A DNA stretch of 64,000 nt from Vibrio metoecus. Its GTDB lineage: Bacteria; Pseudomonadota; Gammaproteobacteria; Enterobacterales; Vibrionaceae. Both the position numbers and the translations under genes were made by a program. Shown piece by piece: positions 51,930 to 60,608 of this stretch. Where the stretch lies: contig NZ_CP035687.1 in the NCBI RefSeq assembly GCF_009665255.1, forward strand, positions 434,001 through 498,000, given 5' to 3'. Each line of letters starts with the position of its first letter. Within the stretch, counting starts at the first letter, position 1. The notes beneath the pieces were generated by a model that was not told the DNA's origin, did not search any database, and saw only the letters and a list, made by a program, of their open reading frames with translations.

Positions 51930-54062
51930 CTACATTTCGACCCCTATACAGTCGATATTTTCAACAATAACACCAACTACCTGATTTCGCCCCTGACTTT
52001 TAGCGCGATACAAAGCTTTATCTGCTTCTGCATAAAGTTGATCGAATTGAATCTCACGAGGTTTGTAGCGTGAGGCGGCATAACCAATGGATACAGTCAG
52101 TATTGTTCCACTTGGGTTTTCACAATGCTCGATCTTTTCGGTTTCGATACTCTGACGAATACTTTCTGCCAGTAAACGGACTTCATCCGCACTGCGATTA
52201 GCGGTCAGGAGCAAAAATTCCTCTCCCCCAATCCGGCAAAATAGCTCGTGTTCAGACTGAGCATGTTGGCTTAGAATGTTGCCAATACGCATCAGGGCAA
52301 TGTCCCCTTCCAGATGTCCATAGCAGTTATTAAATAAGCCGAAGTGGTCGATATCCAACAAGATGACTCCGTAGCTCACCACCTCTTTCATCGTCTGTTC
52401 ACAGGTCTGCTCAAGCAGATGTTCTAGCATGCGGCGATTCCCAAGACGCGTTAGAGGATCTAACTTCGCCATGAGATCCAACTTTTCGTTGGCCTTTTGA
52501 AGATCACGAGTGCGATTACGCACTTCAAGCTCCAAGGTTTCGTTGAGTACCGATATCGCCTCTTGCGCTTTCGCCCGCATTAACACTTCCGTTAAGTTCG
52601 AAGCAAACATGCGGATCACTTCTCGCAGTTGTGACGTCAACGGTGAACGGCGGATCAAATTATCGGCCGCAATGAAGGCTATCGGCGTACCTTTATCGGT
52701 CAACATGGTCATTGCCGTCCAACCATAGCCTACGATTTTGCAATCGTGGTAAATGGGCACCCCTTCTTTGAAAACAACTTCATTAGGGTAAAGTTTTGCA
52801 AGATCGACGATGTCATTTTCGTGGGTCGATCCTCGGAAATAGGATTCATCAACGATATTGCCTTGAATGTCTGTACCCCATGTTCCTTGAATATACGAGC
52901 ATGCTTCATCGGTCAGAAATACGGCCATGCGATCAATCCCCATCCGGTTAATCGCAAAACTGACGGCAGACTTACACACTTCGCTGACGGTCATACAACG
53001 GGATAGCTCCACCATGCTGGCATGCAACATACGGACATTCTGTTCTTGTCGCTTCCGAATGTAGATTTGAGCTAGCAATGATCCAAAAGACTCCAACATT
53101 TGCTTTTGGTATTCAGTGATCGGCTGACGATGAATGTAATTGTCAATCGCTAACCAACCAATAGTGTCGTTACCATCACGCAGGATCAGCATCCCATTCC
53201 AACCTTGGCCAACCACTTGGCCTGCGGTGTACAATGGCACATCTTCAACCACCATTAAATTGCACTCATCGTTAGACAAAGCTTCTAAATATTGGGTTTC
53301 CACCTGGTGCAAGTCATATTGGGTATGATGTTCATCAACCGTGTTACCCTCTTCACTGGTACCATAAGTACCACTGAAGCAGCGCTTTTTCATATCCAAT
53401 AATAAGAAAGCGGCACGATCAAAGCCTAGGCGATGACGCACAGCTTCTACCGATGCACGGTGTAGTTCATCAAGATTGGCTGGATTCGAGAGTTCAACAG
53501 CGACCTGATGCACCAGCTTCATGTTGTCGATGAACTGCTCTCGTTGACGAATTTCACTGAGGTACTTCGCCTCTCGTAAATCACGATTCTTAAACTCTTT
53601 CGAGGCTTCAATCTCAGCACGTAAACACTGCCATTTCGACGCAATCAACTGTAAAAAATCTAATTCGCCCGACTCGGTACTCAAATGTACTTTATCCGCG
53701 CAAGCCGCTTGAATAATTAAATAAGTACGATGTTGAGGGTGGTTATCCAACATTAAAATGAACGATTCTCCCCCCATCTGTGGTAAGTAATCCCAGCGAC
53801 AAGTATTGATTGCAAAAGGAATTAAACCATCTGAAGTATCAAACTGTGCAGCCCATGTCCAAAAGGCTTCCGGGTAGCTTTCTAAACACAAAAAAGATTC
53901 CTGGGCTAAAACCACCTCTGCTGCGGCAGCATAGGATGGCGCGTAGACAATCCCCGCGGCTTGTGATTCTAAAAACGTGGTCAAATACTCGAACGTGGTA
54001 TCGGCCAACATTCGATAATTTCGACTTGAGGTGACTCTTTTTAATAGGGTTCTAGGAAACAT
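51930..54062 (-). CDS. Cytoplasmic GAF-GGDEF diguanylate cyclase
   Basis: The 710-residue soluble protein has an N-terminal sensory region (1-170), two GAF-like domains (about 185-335 and 345-495), a short coiled coil (about 500-530) and a C-terminal GGDEF domain (about 530-705). The active site reads GGEEF near residue 610, a catalytically competent variant. The RxxD inhibitory site is missing (SEHE in its place), so product feedback is probably absent. No membrane segment is seen. The start at 54062 has a modest ribosome site; the Met at codon 18 is an alternative. Confidence 0.88.
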   Translation of the reverse strand: MFPRTLLKRVTSSRNYRMLADTTFEYLTTFLESQAAGIVYAPSYAAAAEVVLAQESFLCLESYPEAFWTWAAQFDTSDGLIPFAINTCRWDYLPQMGGESFILMLDNHPQHRTYLIIQAACADKVHLSTESGELDFLQLIASKWQCLRAEIEASKEFKNRDLREAKYLSEIRQREQFIDNMKLVHQVAVELSNPANLDELHRASVEAVRHRLGFDRAAFLLLDMKKRCFSGTYGTSEEGNTVDEHHTQYDLHQVETQYLEALSNDECNLMVVEDVPLYTAGQVVGQGWNGMLILRDGNDTIGWLAIDNYIHRQPITEYQKQMLESFGSLLAQIYIRKRQEQNVRMLHASMVELSRCMTVSEVCKSAVSFAINRMGIDRMAVFLTDEACSYIQGTWGTDIQGNIVDESYFRGSTHENDIVDLAKLYPNEVVFKEGVPIYHDCKIVGYGWTAMTMLTDKGTPIAFIAADNLIRRSPLTSQLREVIRMFASNLTEVLMRAKAQEAISVLNETLELEVRNRTRDLQKANEKLDLMAKLDPLTRLGNRRMLEHLLEQTCEQTMKEVVSYGVILLDIDHFGLFNNCYGHLEGDIALMRIGNILSQHAQSEHELFCRIGGEEFLLLTANRSADEVRLLAESIRQSIETEKIEHCENPSGTILTVSIGYAASRYKPREIQFDQLYAEADKALYRAKSQGRNQVVGVIVENIDCIGVEM

Positions 54063-54408
54063 GCACAGCCTGACATTGGAATTATGTTTTATTAGAAATA
54101 ATGGCTGATTTTTTAATAAGCAATCAATTGGCTATCTGACTGGCTGTTAACTGCGCCGCATTTTTCCCAGATAACTGATTACATCCTCGGCACAGGCGGC
54201 ATTTCTGCGATGTTGTTTCCATTTATTGCATCTATGAACAATAGTTTTTAATAACTTTCTCATTATTGATTCAACAGCACATGGCATCCTCACGCTGTTT
54301 TTCATGTTCGATGGAATGGTGAGAATAAACAAACGTCACGGACATCACTGCAATTTCAATAAGGAAGCCGCTAAAATTAGGCTCGATTGCATTCACTATG
54401 GATTCCTC
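54063..54408. other. Divergent intergenic region
   Basis: About 345 bp between the GAF-GGDEF gene and the L,D-transpeptidase gene. It must hold both promoters. Short frames on either strand here have no ribosome site or family features. Nothing else seen. Confidence 0.4.
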
Positions 54409-54891
54409 ATGCGCCTTGTCTCTTTGGCTTTATTAATACTATGGATTTTGCCTTGCGTCAGTTTTGCTCAGGTCGACCTCGTCAAAGTCGATAAATCGAA
54501 ACGACGCCTGTATTTATTGCAAGGAGATCAAGTGATTCGTGAGTATCGCATCGCACTCGGTAAGTCCCCCAAAGGGCATAAACAGCAAGAGGGCGATCAG
54601 CGCACACCCGAAGGGAACTACTACTTAGACTTTATTACTCAAGATTCCCATTTTTACCGTGCAATTCATATTAGCTACCCTAATCCACAAGATGAGCAAC
54701 ATGCGGCTCAATTAGGAGTCAGCCCTGGAGGCGACATCAAGATCCACGGATTGAAAAATGGTGAAACAGCAGATCCCGCCTTTATTCAAAGTTTTGACTG
54801 GACCAACGGTTGTATAGCGTTAACCAATAGTGAAATGGATGATTTTCTGAGCTTAGTGCAGCCCGGTACGCCTATTCACATCGAGTGGTAA
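54409..54891 (+). CDS. L,D-transpeptidase family protein (YkuD domain)
   Basis: The 160-residue protein has a signal peptide (about 1-20, ending SFA) and a YkuD domain. The catalytic motif is visible as IHG (near 110) and DWTNGCIALTNSEMDDF (Cys near 135), the HX..(S/T)NGCI signature. Such enzymes form 3-3 peptidoglycan links or attach proteins to the wall. An in-frame extension upstream to 54304 reads as non-signal sequence and is left out; the start at 54409 gives a clean signal peptide. The short length, without LysM, resembles small YkuD proteins. Confidence 0.85.
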   Translation: MRLVSLALLILWILPCVSFAQVDLVKVDKSKRRLYLLQGDQVIREYRIALGKSPKGHKQQEGDQRTPEGNYYLDFITQDSHFYRAIHISYPNPQDEQHAAQLGVSPGGDIKIHGLKNGETADPAFIQSFDWTNGCIALTNSEMDDFLSLVQPGTPIHIEW

Positions 54892-54934
54892 CCAAACAGG
54901 TCGAGGCAATCTACTTGGTGTTTGTCCCTATCAC

Positions 54935-55147
54935 TCATTGTCTTAAGGGTTTGACTAATGCCTCTAATCCTTCAATTTTAAGAGCTAAACAGAGTTCCAG
55001 TAGCACTCCGAGCTCACCTTCTGGGAACCCTTGCTTTTGGAACCACAACAAATAAGGTTCAGGGAGATCAATCAGCACGCGACCTGCGTATTTACCAAAC
55101 GGCATTTTCATTCGAGCCAATTTTAAGAGATGTGTTTTTTCAAACAT
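54935..55147 (-). CDS. DUF3820 family small protein
   Basis: The 70-residue protein reads MPFGKYAGRVLIDLPEPYLLWF near the start, the core pattern of the DUF3820 family. It has no signal or membrane segment. It converges with the L,D-transpeptidase gene. Family function is unknown. Confidence 0.82.
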   Translation of the reverse strand: MFEKTHLLKLARMKMPFGKYAGRVLIDLPEPYLLWFQKQGFPEGELGVLLELCLALKIEGLEALVKPLRQ

Positions 55148-55381
55148 GGATAATTTTTACTTTTCGCGAAATGATGAGTAGCCTAAATCTAAGGCTCAGA
55201 AAAGTAAATCTTTCTCTGCATCTTGATGCAGGATGCAATAGCTTATTAAATGTGATTCATCACTCATGATTTTATTTTTTGTTAGCACATTCTCAATTTA
55301 TTCATTTCCCAGATGACGAAATTCTATTTTCATACATAATCAATCTGGGTTTGAAATGAATCATTTCAAATAGGTGAAAAT
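55148..55381. promoter_or_regulatory. tna operon promoter region
   Basis: An AT-rich region before tnaC. TGTGATTCATCACTCA (55251-55266) resembles a CRP site imperfectly. TACATAAT (55333-55340) may be the -10 element. The tna operon is catabolite-controlled through CRP in E. coli, and the same is expected here, but the sites are tentative. Confidence 0.4.
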
Positions 55382-55453
55382 ATGAGAACGTACAACAACT
55401 CTAGCTTTTGGTTTACCCTCGATTATAAAATCGCTTTCTTCTTTCCTGCGTAA
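55382..55453 (+). CDS. tnaC: TnaC leader peptide
   Basis: A 23-codon frame reading MRTYNNSSFWFTLDYKIAFF then FPA, with AGGTGA five bases before the ATG. Trp at codon 10, Asp at 14 and Pro at 22 keep the W-x3-D-x7-P spacing of E. coli TnaC (12, 16, 24), which stalls ribosomes when tryptophan is high. The ending KIAFFFP also resembles Proteus TnaC. It lies about 490 bases before tnaA, a longer gap than in E. coli, because an ERIC element sits between. Too short for standard gene callers. Confidence 0.93.
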   Translation: MRTYNNSSFWFTLDYKIAFFFPA

Positions 55454-55520
55454 TCCTTTCTCGTATGGATAACGTGTCATTCTGTGTAATCGTTTATTGC
55501 ATAGCTATTGCATAGTAGGC

Positions 55521-55650
55521 TTATACCCAAGCTACTTGGCGTTGCAGGTAGTCGGCAAGTAAGTTCATCCCCATGAGCATAGACAATCTATGTGATTAGG
55601 GTGAACAACCTAAGCCAACACCACTGCTGCTTCAAGTCGGAAGGGATCGT
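55521..55650. repeat. ERIC-type intergenic repeat
   Basis: About 130 bp starting TTATACCCAAG and ending AAGTCGGAAGGGATCG. It has the central blocks AAGTAAGTTCATCCCCATGAGC and GTGATTAGGGTGAAC, which match the ERIC core (ATCCCCAGGAGC ... GTGACTGGGGT). ERIC elements are 127-bp transcribed palindromes known in V. cholerae. It lies in the tnaC-tnaA spacer. Confidence 0.8.
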
Positions 55651-55945
55651 TATTCAGCCATCTTACTCACTTATAGTTTGGGGCTTATAATACTGGACAT
55701 TTTTTCTCAATGAGTTTTATATTCGTTGCGTAGATGATATTGATGTTTATTTGTTATTCTTAACTTCAATTCATTAATAATTAATCCGGCATTTCGCCTC
55801 AAGGTCAGTAAGAATTCAAACATGCATTCCTCATGGTGTAAATTTATTTATCACCCGAGGTAATATTATTAAAAATTCAAGAAGCAAGGGATTTTGATTT
55901 TATTCCTTATAAGACTTCTTTTATCAAAATTTAGGACTAAGCAAC

Positions 55946-57364
55946 ATGGAAAACTTTAAACACTTACCTGAACCTTTCCGTATTCGTGTTATTGAACCCG
56001 TAAAACGTACCACACGGGAATATCGTGAAAAGGCGATTTTAAATGCTGGCATGAACCCTTTTTTACTCGATAGCGAAGATGTGTTTATTGACCTACTGAC
56101 AGATAGCGGCACTGGCGCAATCACTCAAGAGATGCAAGCCGCGATGTTCCGTGGTGATGAAGCCTACAGCGGCAGCCGCAGCTACCACGCACTCGCGAGA
56201 GCGGTTAAAGATATTTTTGGTTATGAATACACCATTCCTACTCACCAAGGTCGTGGTGCAGAGCAGATTTATATTCCTGTTTTGATTAAAAAACGTGAAA
56301 AAGAGAAAGGACTCGATCGCAGTAAAATGGTCGCCCTATCTAACTACTTTTTCGATACCACTCAAGGCCATACTCAAATCAACTGCTGTGTTGCTAAAAA
56401 CGTGTACACCGAAGAAGCGTTTGATACCGGTGTAAAAGCCGATTTTAAAGGCAATTTCGACTTAGAAAAGCTCGAACAAGCCATCCTTGAAGCGGGCCCT
56501 GCTAACGTCCCATATATTGTCAGCACCATCACTTGTAACTCTGCGGGTGGCCAGCCGGTTTCTATCGCCAACTTGAAAGCCGTGTATGAGATTGCCCAGC
56601 GTTACGACATTCCCGTGATCATGGATTCTGCTCGTTTTGCTGAAAATGCGTATTTTATTCAGCAACGTGAGCGCGATTATCGCAACTGGAGTATCGAAGA
56701 GATCACGCGTGAAGCTTACAAATACGCCGATGGACTCGCGATGTCGGCCAAAAAGGATGCCATGGTGCAGATGGGCGGCTTACTCTGCTTCAAAGACGAA
56801 AGCTTCTTTGATGTGTACACAGAATGCCGAACCCTGTGTGTGGTGCAAGAAGGCTTCCCAACTTACGGTGGCTTAGAAGGCGGTGCCATGGAGCGTTTGG
56901 CGGTTGGCTTGTATGACGGTATGCGCCAAGATTGGCTCGCTTATCGCATTAACCAAGTGGAGTATCTGGTCAACGGCTTAGAAGCGATCGGGGTTGTTTG
57001 CCAACAAGCTGGCGGCCATGCCGCGTTTGTCGATGCCGGTAAACTGCTGCCTCACATCCCAGCAGACCAATTCCCTGCTCACGCTTTAGCTTGTGAACTC
57101 TATAAAGTCGCAGGCATTCGCGCAGTAGAAATTGGTTCACTCCTGCTTGGCCGTGATCCTGCAACCGGAAAACAGCATCCTTGCCCAGCTGAATTGCTCC
57201 GTTTAACCATTCCTCGCGCAACTTATACGCAAACCCATATGGATTTCATCATCGAAGCATTTGAGAAGGTGAAAGCCAATGCTCGTAACGTAAAAGGATT
57301 GGAGTTTACTTACGAGCCACCCGTGCTACGCCACTTTACGGCTCGTTTAAAAGAAAAAGCCTAA
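55946..57364 (+). CDS. tnaA: Tryptophanase
   Basis: The 472-residue PLP enzyme splits tryptophan to indole, pyruvate and ammonia. The PLP lysine lies in SAKKDAMVQMGG near residue 268. The N-terminal HLPEPFRIRVIEPVKRTTRE and C-terminal ending EFTYEPPVLRHFTARL are typical. The length matches E. coli TnaA. Indole is a biofilm and virulence signal in V. cholerae. An AGGA site precedes the ATG. Tryptophan-dependent anti-termination through tnaC controls it, and a partial terminator separates it from tnaB. Confidence 0.97.
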   Translation: MENFKHLPEPFRIRVIEPVKRTTREYREKAILNAGMNPFLLDSEDVFIDLLTDSGTGAITQEMQAAMFRGDEAYSGSRSYHALARAVKDIFGYEYTIPTHQGRGAEQIYIPVLIKKREKEKGLDRSKMVALSNYFFDTTQGHTQINCCVAKNVYTEEAFDTGVKADFKGNFDLEKLEQAILEAGPANVPYIVSTITCNSAGGQPVSIANLKAVYEIAQRYDIPVIMDSARFAENAYFIQQRERDYRNWSIEEITREAYKYADGLAMSAKKDAMVQMGGLLCFKDESFFDVYTECRTLCVVQEGFPTYGGLEGGAMERLAVGLYDGMRQDWLAYRINQVEYLVNGLEAIGVVCQQAGGHAAFVDAGKLLPHIPADQFPAHALACELYKVAGIRAVEIGSLLLGRDPATGKQHPCPAELLRLTIPRATYTQTHMDFIIEAFEKVKANARNVKGLEFTYEPPVLRHFTARLKEKA

Positions 57365-57381
57365 TACGGTATCGAAAAAGT

Positions 57382-57407
57382 GCAGCCTGCAAAGGCTGCC
57401 TTTTTTT
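57382..57407 (+). terminator. Intrinsic terminator between tnaA and tnaB
   Basis: GCAGCC pairs with GGCTGC around TGCAAA, followed by CTTTTTTT. In E. coli the operon continues to tnaB, so this probably lowers rather than abolishes tnaB transcription. Confidence 0.85.
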
Positions 57408-57463
57408 GACCTAAACAACATAACAACAAAATCAACAATAACGTGAAACCCAAGGATTTTATC

Positions 57464-58678
57464 ATGTCGAAACAACCCTCTCTGTTTGGAGGAGCCTGCA
57501 TTATTGCCAGCGTCTGCGTAGGTGCTGGTATGCTTGGCCTCCCCAGCGCAGGTGCTGGTGCATGGACTCTCTGGTCAATGCTGGCACTGATATTAACAAT
57601 GGCAGTGATGACACTTTCAGGCTGGATGCTACTTGAAGCCTTTAAACATTACGATCTTCGAGTCTCTTTTAATACCGTGACCAAAGATATGCTAGGCAGC
57701 CATATCAATCGCTTTAACAACCTGACCGTTTACTTTGTCGGCGGTATTTTGCTGTACGCCTACATCACCTCTTCTGGTCTAATTTTGCAGGATCTCCTGA
57801 ACATCAACAGCAAACTCGCTTCGGTGCTTTTTGTGGCAGTATTTTCCGCCTTCGTCTGGCATTCAACCCGTGCGGTGGATCGTATCTCGGTTATTTTGAT
57901 CGTATTTATGGTACTGAGCTTTATTTTTGGCGTTTCAGGCTTAGCGATCAAGGTGAAAACATCCATCCTATTTGACACTCTAAATCAAAGTGGTGAATAC
58001 GCTCCTTATGCAATGGCAATGCTGCCCGTTGCGCTGACCTCGTTTGGTTATCATCACTCCGTCTCATCCATGCGTGCCTATTACGGCGAAGAGCGCAAAG
58101 CCAAGTACGCGATTTTAGGAGGCACAGTGATTGCGTTAAGTCTTTATGCGCTTTGGCTGTTTAGCATTTTTGGCAATTTACCTCGTGCCGATTTTGCGCC
58201 TGTCATACAGCAAGGTGGGAATGTGGATGTGCTTTTAAAAGCCTTAGGTTCAGTGGTGGAATCGGAGAAAGTCTCACAAGCGATCAACGCCTTTTCGATG
58301 GCGGCTATCCTCTCTTCTTTTATTGGCGTTGGCTTAGGCGTATTTGATTTTCTGGCCGATTTATTTCAGTTCAGTAACTGTAAACAAGGACGTACCAAAA
58401 CTTGGCTGGTCACCTTTTTGCCGCCTCTCATTCTCTCTTTACTGTTCCCATTCGGCTTTATCATTGCGATTGGTTACGCAGGCGCAGCCGCAACCATTTG
58501 GGCTTGTATTATCCCTGTGCTCCTCGCGCGTAAATCGCGCACTTTAGCCAATGGCGCACAAGGTTTTGTTGTCCCAGGTGGTAATGTGGCACTAGGTGTC
58601 GTGCTGATCTTTGGTGTGCTTACTGCGGTTTTCCACATGATGGCAATGGCCAATTTGTTGCCAACCTTTGCTGGATAA
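57464..58678 (+). CDS. tnaB: Low-affinity tryptophan permease
   Basis: The 404-residue protein has about eleven membrane segments of the aromatic amino acid permease (HAAAP) family. The N-terminal motif FGGACIIASVCVGAGMLGLP is typical of TnaB/Mtr/TyrP. It imports tryptophan for tnaA. AAGGATTTTATC before the ATG at 57464 decides the start over an in-frame GTG at 57443. Confidence 0.94.
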   Translation: MSKQPSLFGGACIIASVCVGAGMLGLPSAGAGAWTLWSMLALILTMAVMTLSGWMLLEAFKHYDLRVSFNTVTKDMLGSHINRFNNLTVYFVGGILLYAYITSSGLILQDLLNINSKLASVLFVAVFSAFVWHSTRAVDRISVILIVFMVLSFIFGVSGLAIKVKTSILFDTLNQSGEYAPYAMAMLPVALTSFGYHHSVSSMRAYYGEERKAKYAILGGTVIALSLYALWLFSIFGNLPRADFAPVIQQGGNVDVLLKALGSVVESEKVSQAINAFSMAAILSSFIGVGLGVFDFLADLFQFSNCKQGRTKTWLVTFLPPLILSLLFPFGFIIAIGYAGAAATIWACIIPVLLARKSRTLANGAQGFVVPGGNVALGVVLIFGVLTAVFHMMAMANLLPTFAG

Positions 58679-58682
58679 AATG

Positions 58683-58716
58683 ATAACCACCTACTGAGTA
58701 TTCAAGTAGGTGGTTA
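58683..58716. terminator. Hairpin between convergent genes
   Basis: ATAACCACCTACT pairs with AGTAGGTGGTTAT around about eight bases. It follows tnaB and precedes the end of the ABC-F gene; U runs are weak on both strands. Confidence 0.65.
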
Positions 58717-58724
58717 TTCACTTG

Positions 58725-60296
58725 TTACTCAAGACTCCAGCATTTTTCTATCTGCGCTTCTGCGACAAAATAATCATCATGACTGACGAGAATCAATGCG
58801 CCTTGATAATGTGCCAGTGCCTTGGCTAAGGCTTGTTTGGATTCAAGATCGAGATGATTATCCGGCTCATCAAGCAGCAAAATAGGTTCATTGGCAACAT
58901 GGCTGACCATTAACATGGCCAGTTTCATTTTTTCACCGCCACTGAGATGCTTGGCGAGTCGGTAAACCGTGTCTCGGCGAAAGCCGATCCCGGCCAAGAG
59001 CAAGCGGGCATCATTGGCCGTTAAACCTTCACAAAACCCAGTCAAATTGTCGAGCAGTGACTGGTTTAAATCCACCAAAGCATAATGCTGATCGAGATAC
59101 ACCACGGGAGCGTTGCACTGGATATGACCTTGGTACTGACGATGCAAACCCGCAACCGCTTTAAGAAAACGGCTTTTACCCCCACCGTTTGGAGCACAGA
59201 GACGATAATGCTCTCCCTGTCGTAGAAACAAAGTCAGTGGCGAATGGTTAAGCCTATCAGCGCTGTAATTCTCGACACTCAGCAAGGTGCGTTTTTTACT
59301 GTTACCAATATCGGCAAGATAGAGTTTTGGGTCCGACTCTCGCACTAACTTATCTTGCAACCCTTGCAATTGCTGCTGGTTTCGCTGGCGCTGGTTGCGA
59401 GCGTTCACTAACGCAGCGGAACGATTTTTCTCGGCATTGTTCTTTTTCGCATCCATCAATATTTTCGGTTGGCTGCCCGATTTCAGTGCTTTGGCGCCTT
59501 GGTTTGCCCGTTTTTGCGCTTTTTCCTGACTCTTTTGTATTTCACGCTCAATCGCTTTCTGTTCATTGTGCAATTGACTCACACGTCGGCTCACCGCTTC
59601 TTGCTGCAACTGCCATTGCTGTTGATAGTGGGCATAGTTTCCTTCAAACCAATGCAAACCTTCCGCGGTAATCCGGACAATACGATCCATCTGCATTAAC
59701 AGTGCTCTATCATGGCTCACTACCAACACCGGACGATTCTCTTGTCGCAACTGGTCGATTAACCATTGGCGTCCAATCTGATCGAGATGGTTACTCGGTT
59801 CATCCAGAACTAACGCATCACAATTCGACAGAAACAGGCGTTTGAGTTTGAGCGCCGCCAGTTGCCCGCCGCTAAGAAAACGACAGCTAGCATCCATCGG
59901 TAACGTAATACGCAGCTCATCCAGCAGCGCTTGAGTGGTTTCAGCAATGTCCCACTGCTCTCTTAACTCATCAAAATGCTGTTGGTCGATACTGCCTGCT
60001 TCAATTGCATGTAATGCATGGAGCGCATTCGCAATGCCAAGAAACTCGGCAAGGCTAACATCCGTTTCGAGATCTGAGGTGTGCTGGGCGTAGTAACCGA
60101 CCAGACCGTGGCACACCACATGTCCAGACGTAGGTTTTAGCTTACTCAGTAGTAACTGAAGCAACACTGATTTGCCAATGCCATTACGGCCCACAATGGC
60201 GGTGCGCCCTTGCGGAAAATGAAAATCAAATGGATGAAACAACCACTCACCACTTTCTAGCTGATAACTTAATTGGTGGGCATGAATAACGGGCAT
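58725..60296 (-). CDS. ABC-F family ATPase
   Basis: The 523-residue protein has two ABC domains and no membrane segment, the ABC-F layout. Domain one has Walker A GRNGIGKS (near 40), signature LSGG (FLSGGQL) and DEPSNHLD. A basic helical linker (about 235-300, KRANQGAKALKSGSQPKIL) follows. Domain two has Walker A PNGGGKS, LSGGEK and DEPDNHLD. ABC-F proteins act at the ribosome, as translation factors or antibiotic-resistance proteins. I cannot place it as Uup, YheS or a resistance type; it is shorter than Uup. Its leader has a long inverted repeat. Confidence 0.88.
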   Translation of the reverse strand: MPVIHAHQLSYQLESGEWLFHPFDFHFPQGRTAIVGRNGIGKSVLLQLLLSKLKPTSGHVVCHGLVGYYAQHTSDLETDVSLAEFLGIANALHALHAIEAGSIDQQHFDELREQWDIAETTQALLDELRITLPMDASCRFLSGGQLAALKLKRLFLSNCDALVLDEPSNHLDQIGRQWLIDQLRQENRPVLVVSHDRALLMQMDRIVRITAEGLHWFEGNYAHYQQQWQLQQEAVSRRVSQLHNEQKAIEREIQKSQEKAQKRANQGAKALKSGSQPKILMDAKKNNAEKNRSAALVNARNQRQRNQQQLQGLQDKLVRESDPKLYLADIGNSKKRTLLSVENYSADRLNHSPLTLFLRQGEHYRLCAPNGGGKSRFLKAVAGLHRQYQGHIQCNAPVVYLDQHYALVDLNQSLLDNLTGFCEGLTANDARLLLAGIGFRRDTVYRLAKHLSGGEKMKLAMLMVSHVANEPILLLDEPDNHLDLESKQALAKALAHYQGALILVSHDDYFVAEAQIEKCWSLE

Positions 60297-60608
60297 AAAG
60301 ATCCCCTTTACTGTTCAAAGAAAAGTAAAGAAGCCAGTAAGCTGATAACCACGATGAATTGGCGTTTTCCGGCGAACCATCGCCAATCGCACACTCTTAT
60401 GTGGTAAAACGAGCAACACTCAGTGAACAAACAGAAATGCAATAACGCCTACTAACTCCAAGAGCCGAATGAAATTAAGATCATCGGTAATAAGGAAGTT
60501 AGATATCCATGTTGGCGTTATCTCCAGAAGTAAGGATGAGGGGAGGTTAACAAGTGAGCAGCGACCTTGTCAATCTTGGCCTCCGCTCACTGCACCATAT
60601 CGAAAGCA
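60297..60608 (-). promoter_or_regulatory. ABC-F leader with long inverted repeat
   Basis: On the minus strand ATAACGCC (60521-60514) pairs with GGCGTTAT (60449-60442), and CTAACT/AGTTAG arms lie inside (60502-60497 with 60457-60452). This makes an approximately 80-base structured element 150-220 bases before the start codon. ABC-F resistance genes often carry leader attenuators; this could be one. No U-run terminator was seen. Confidence 0.45.

Noticed and set aside
55251..55266. Strong CRP site before tnaC
   Set aside because: The spacing between half-sites is off by two bases, so it is only mentioned as tentative.
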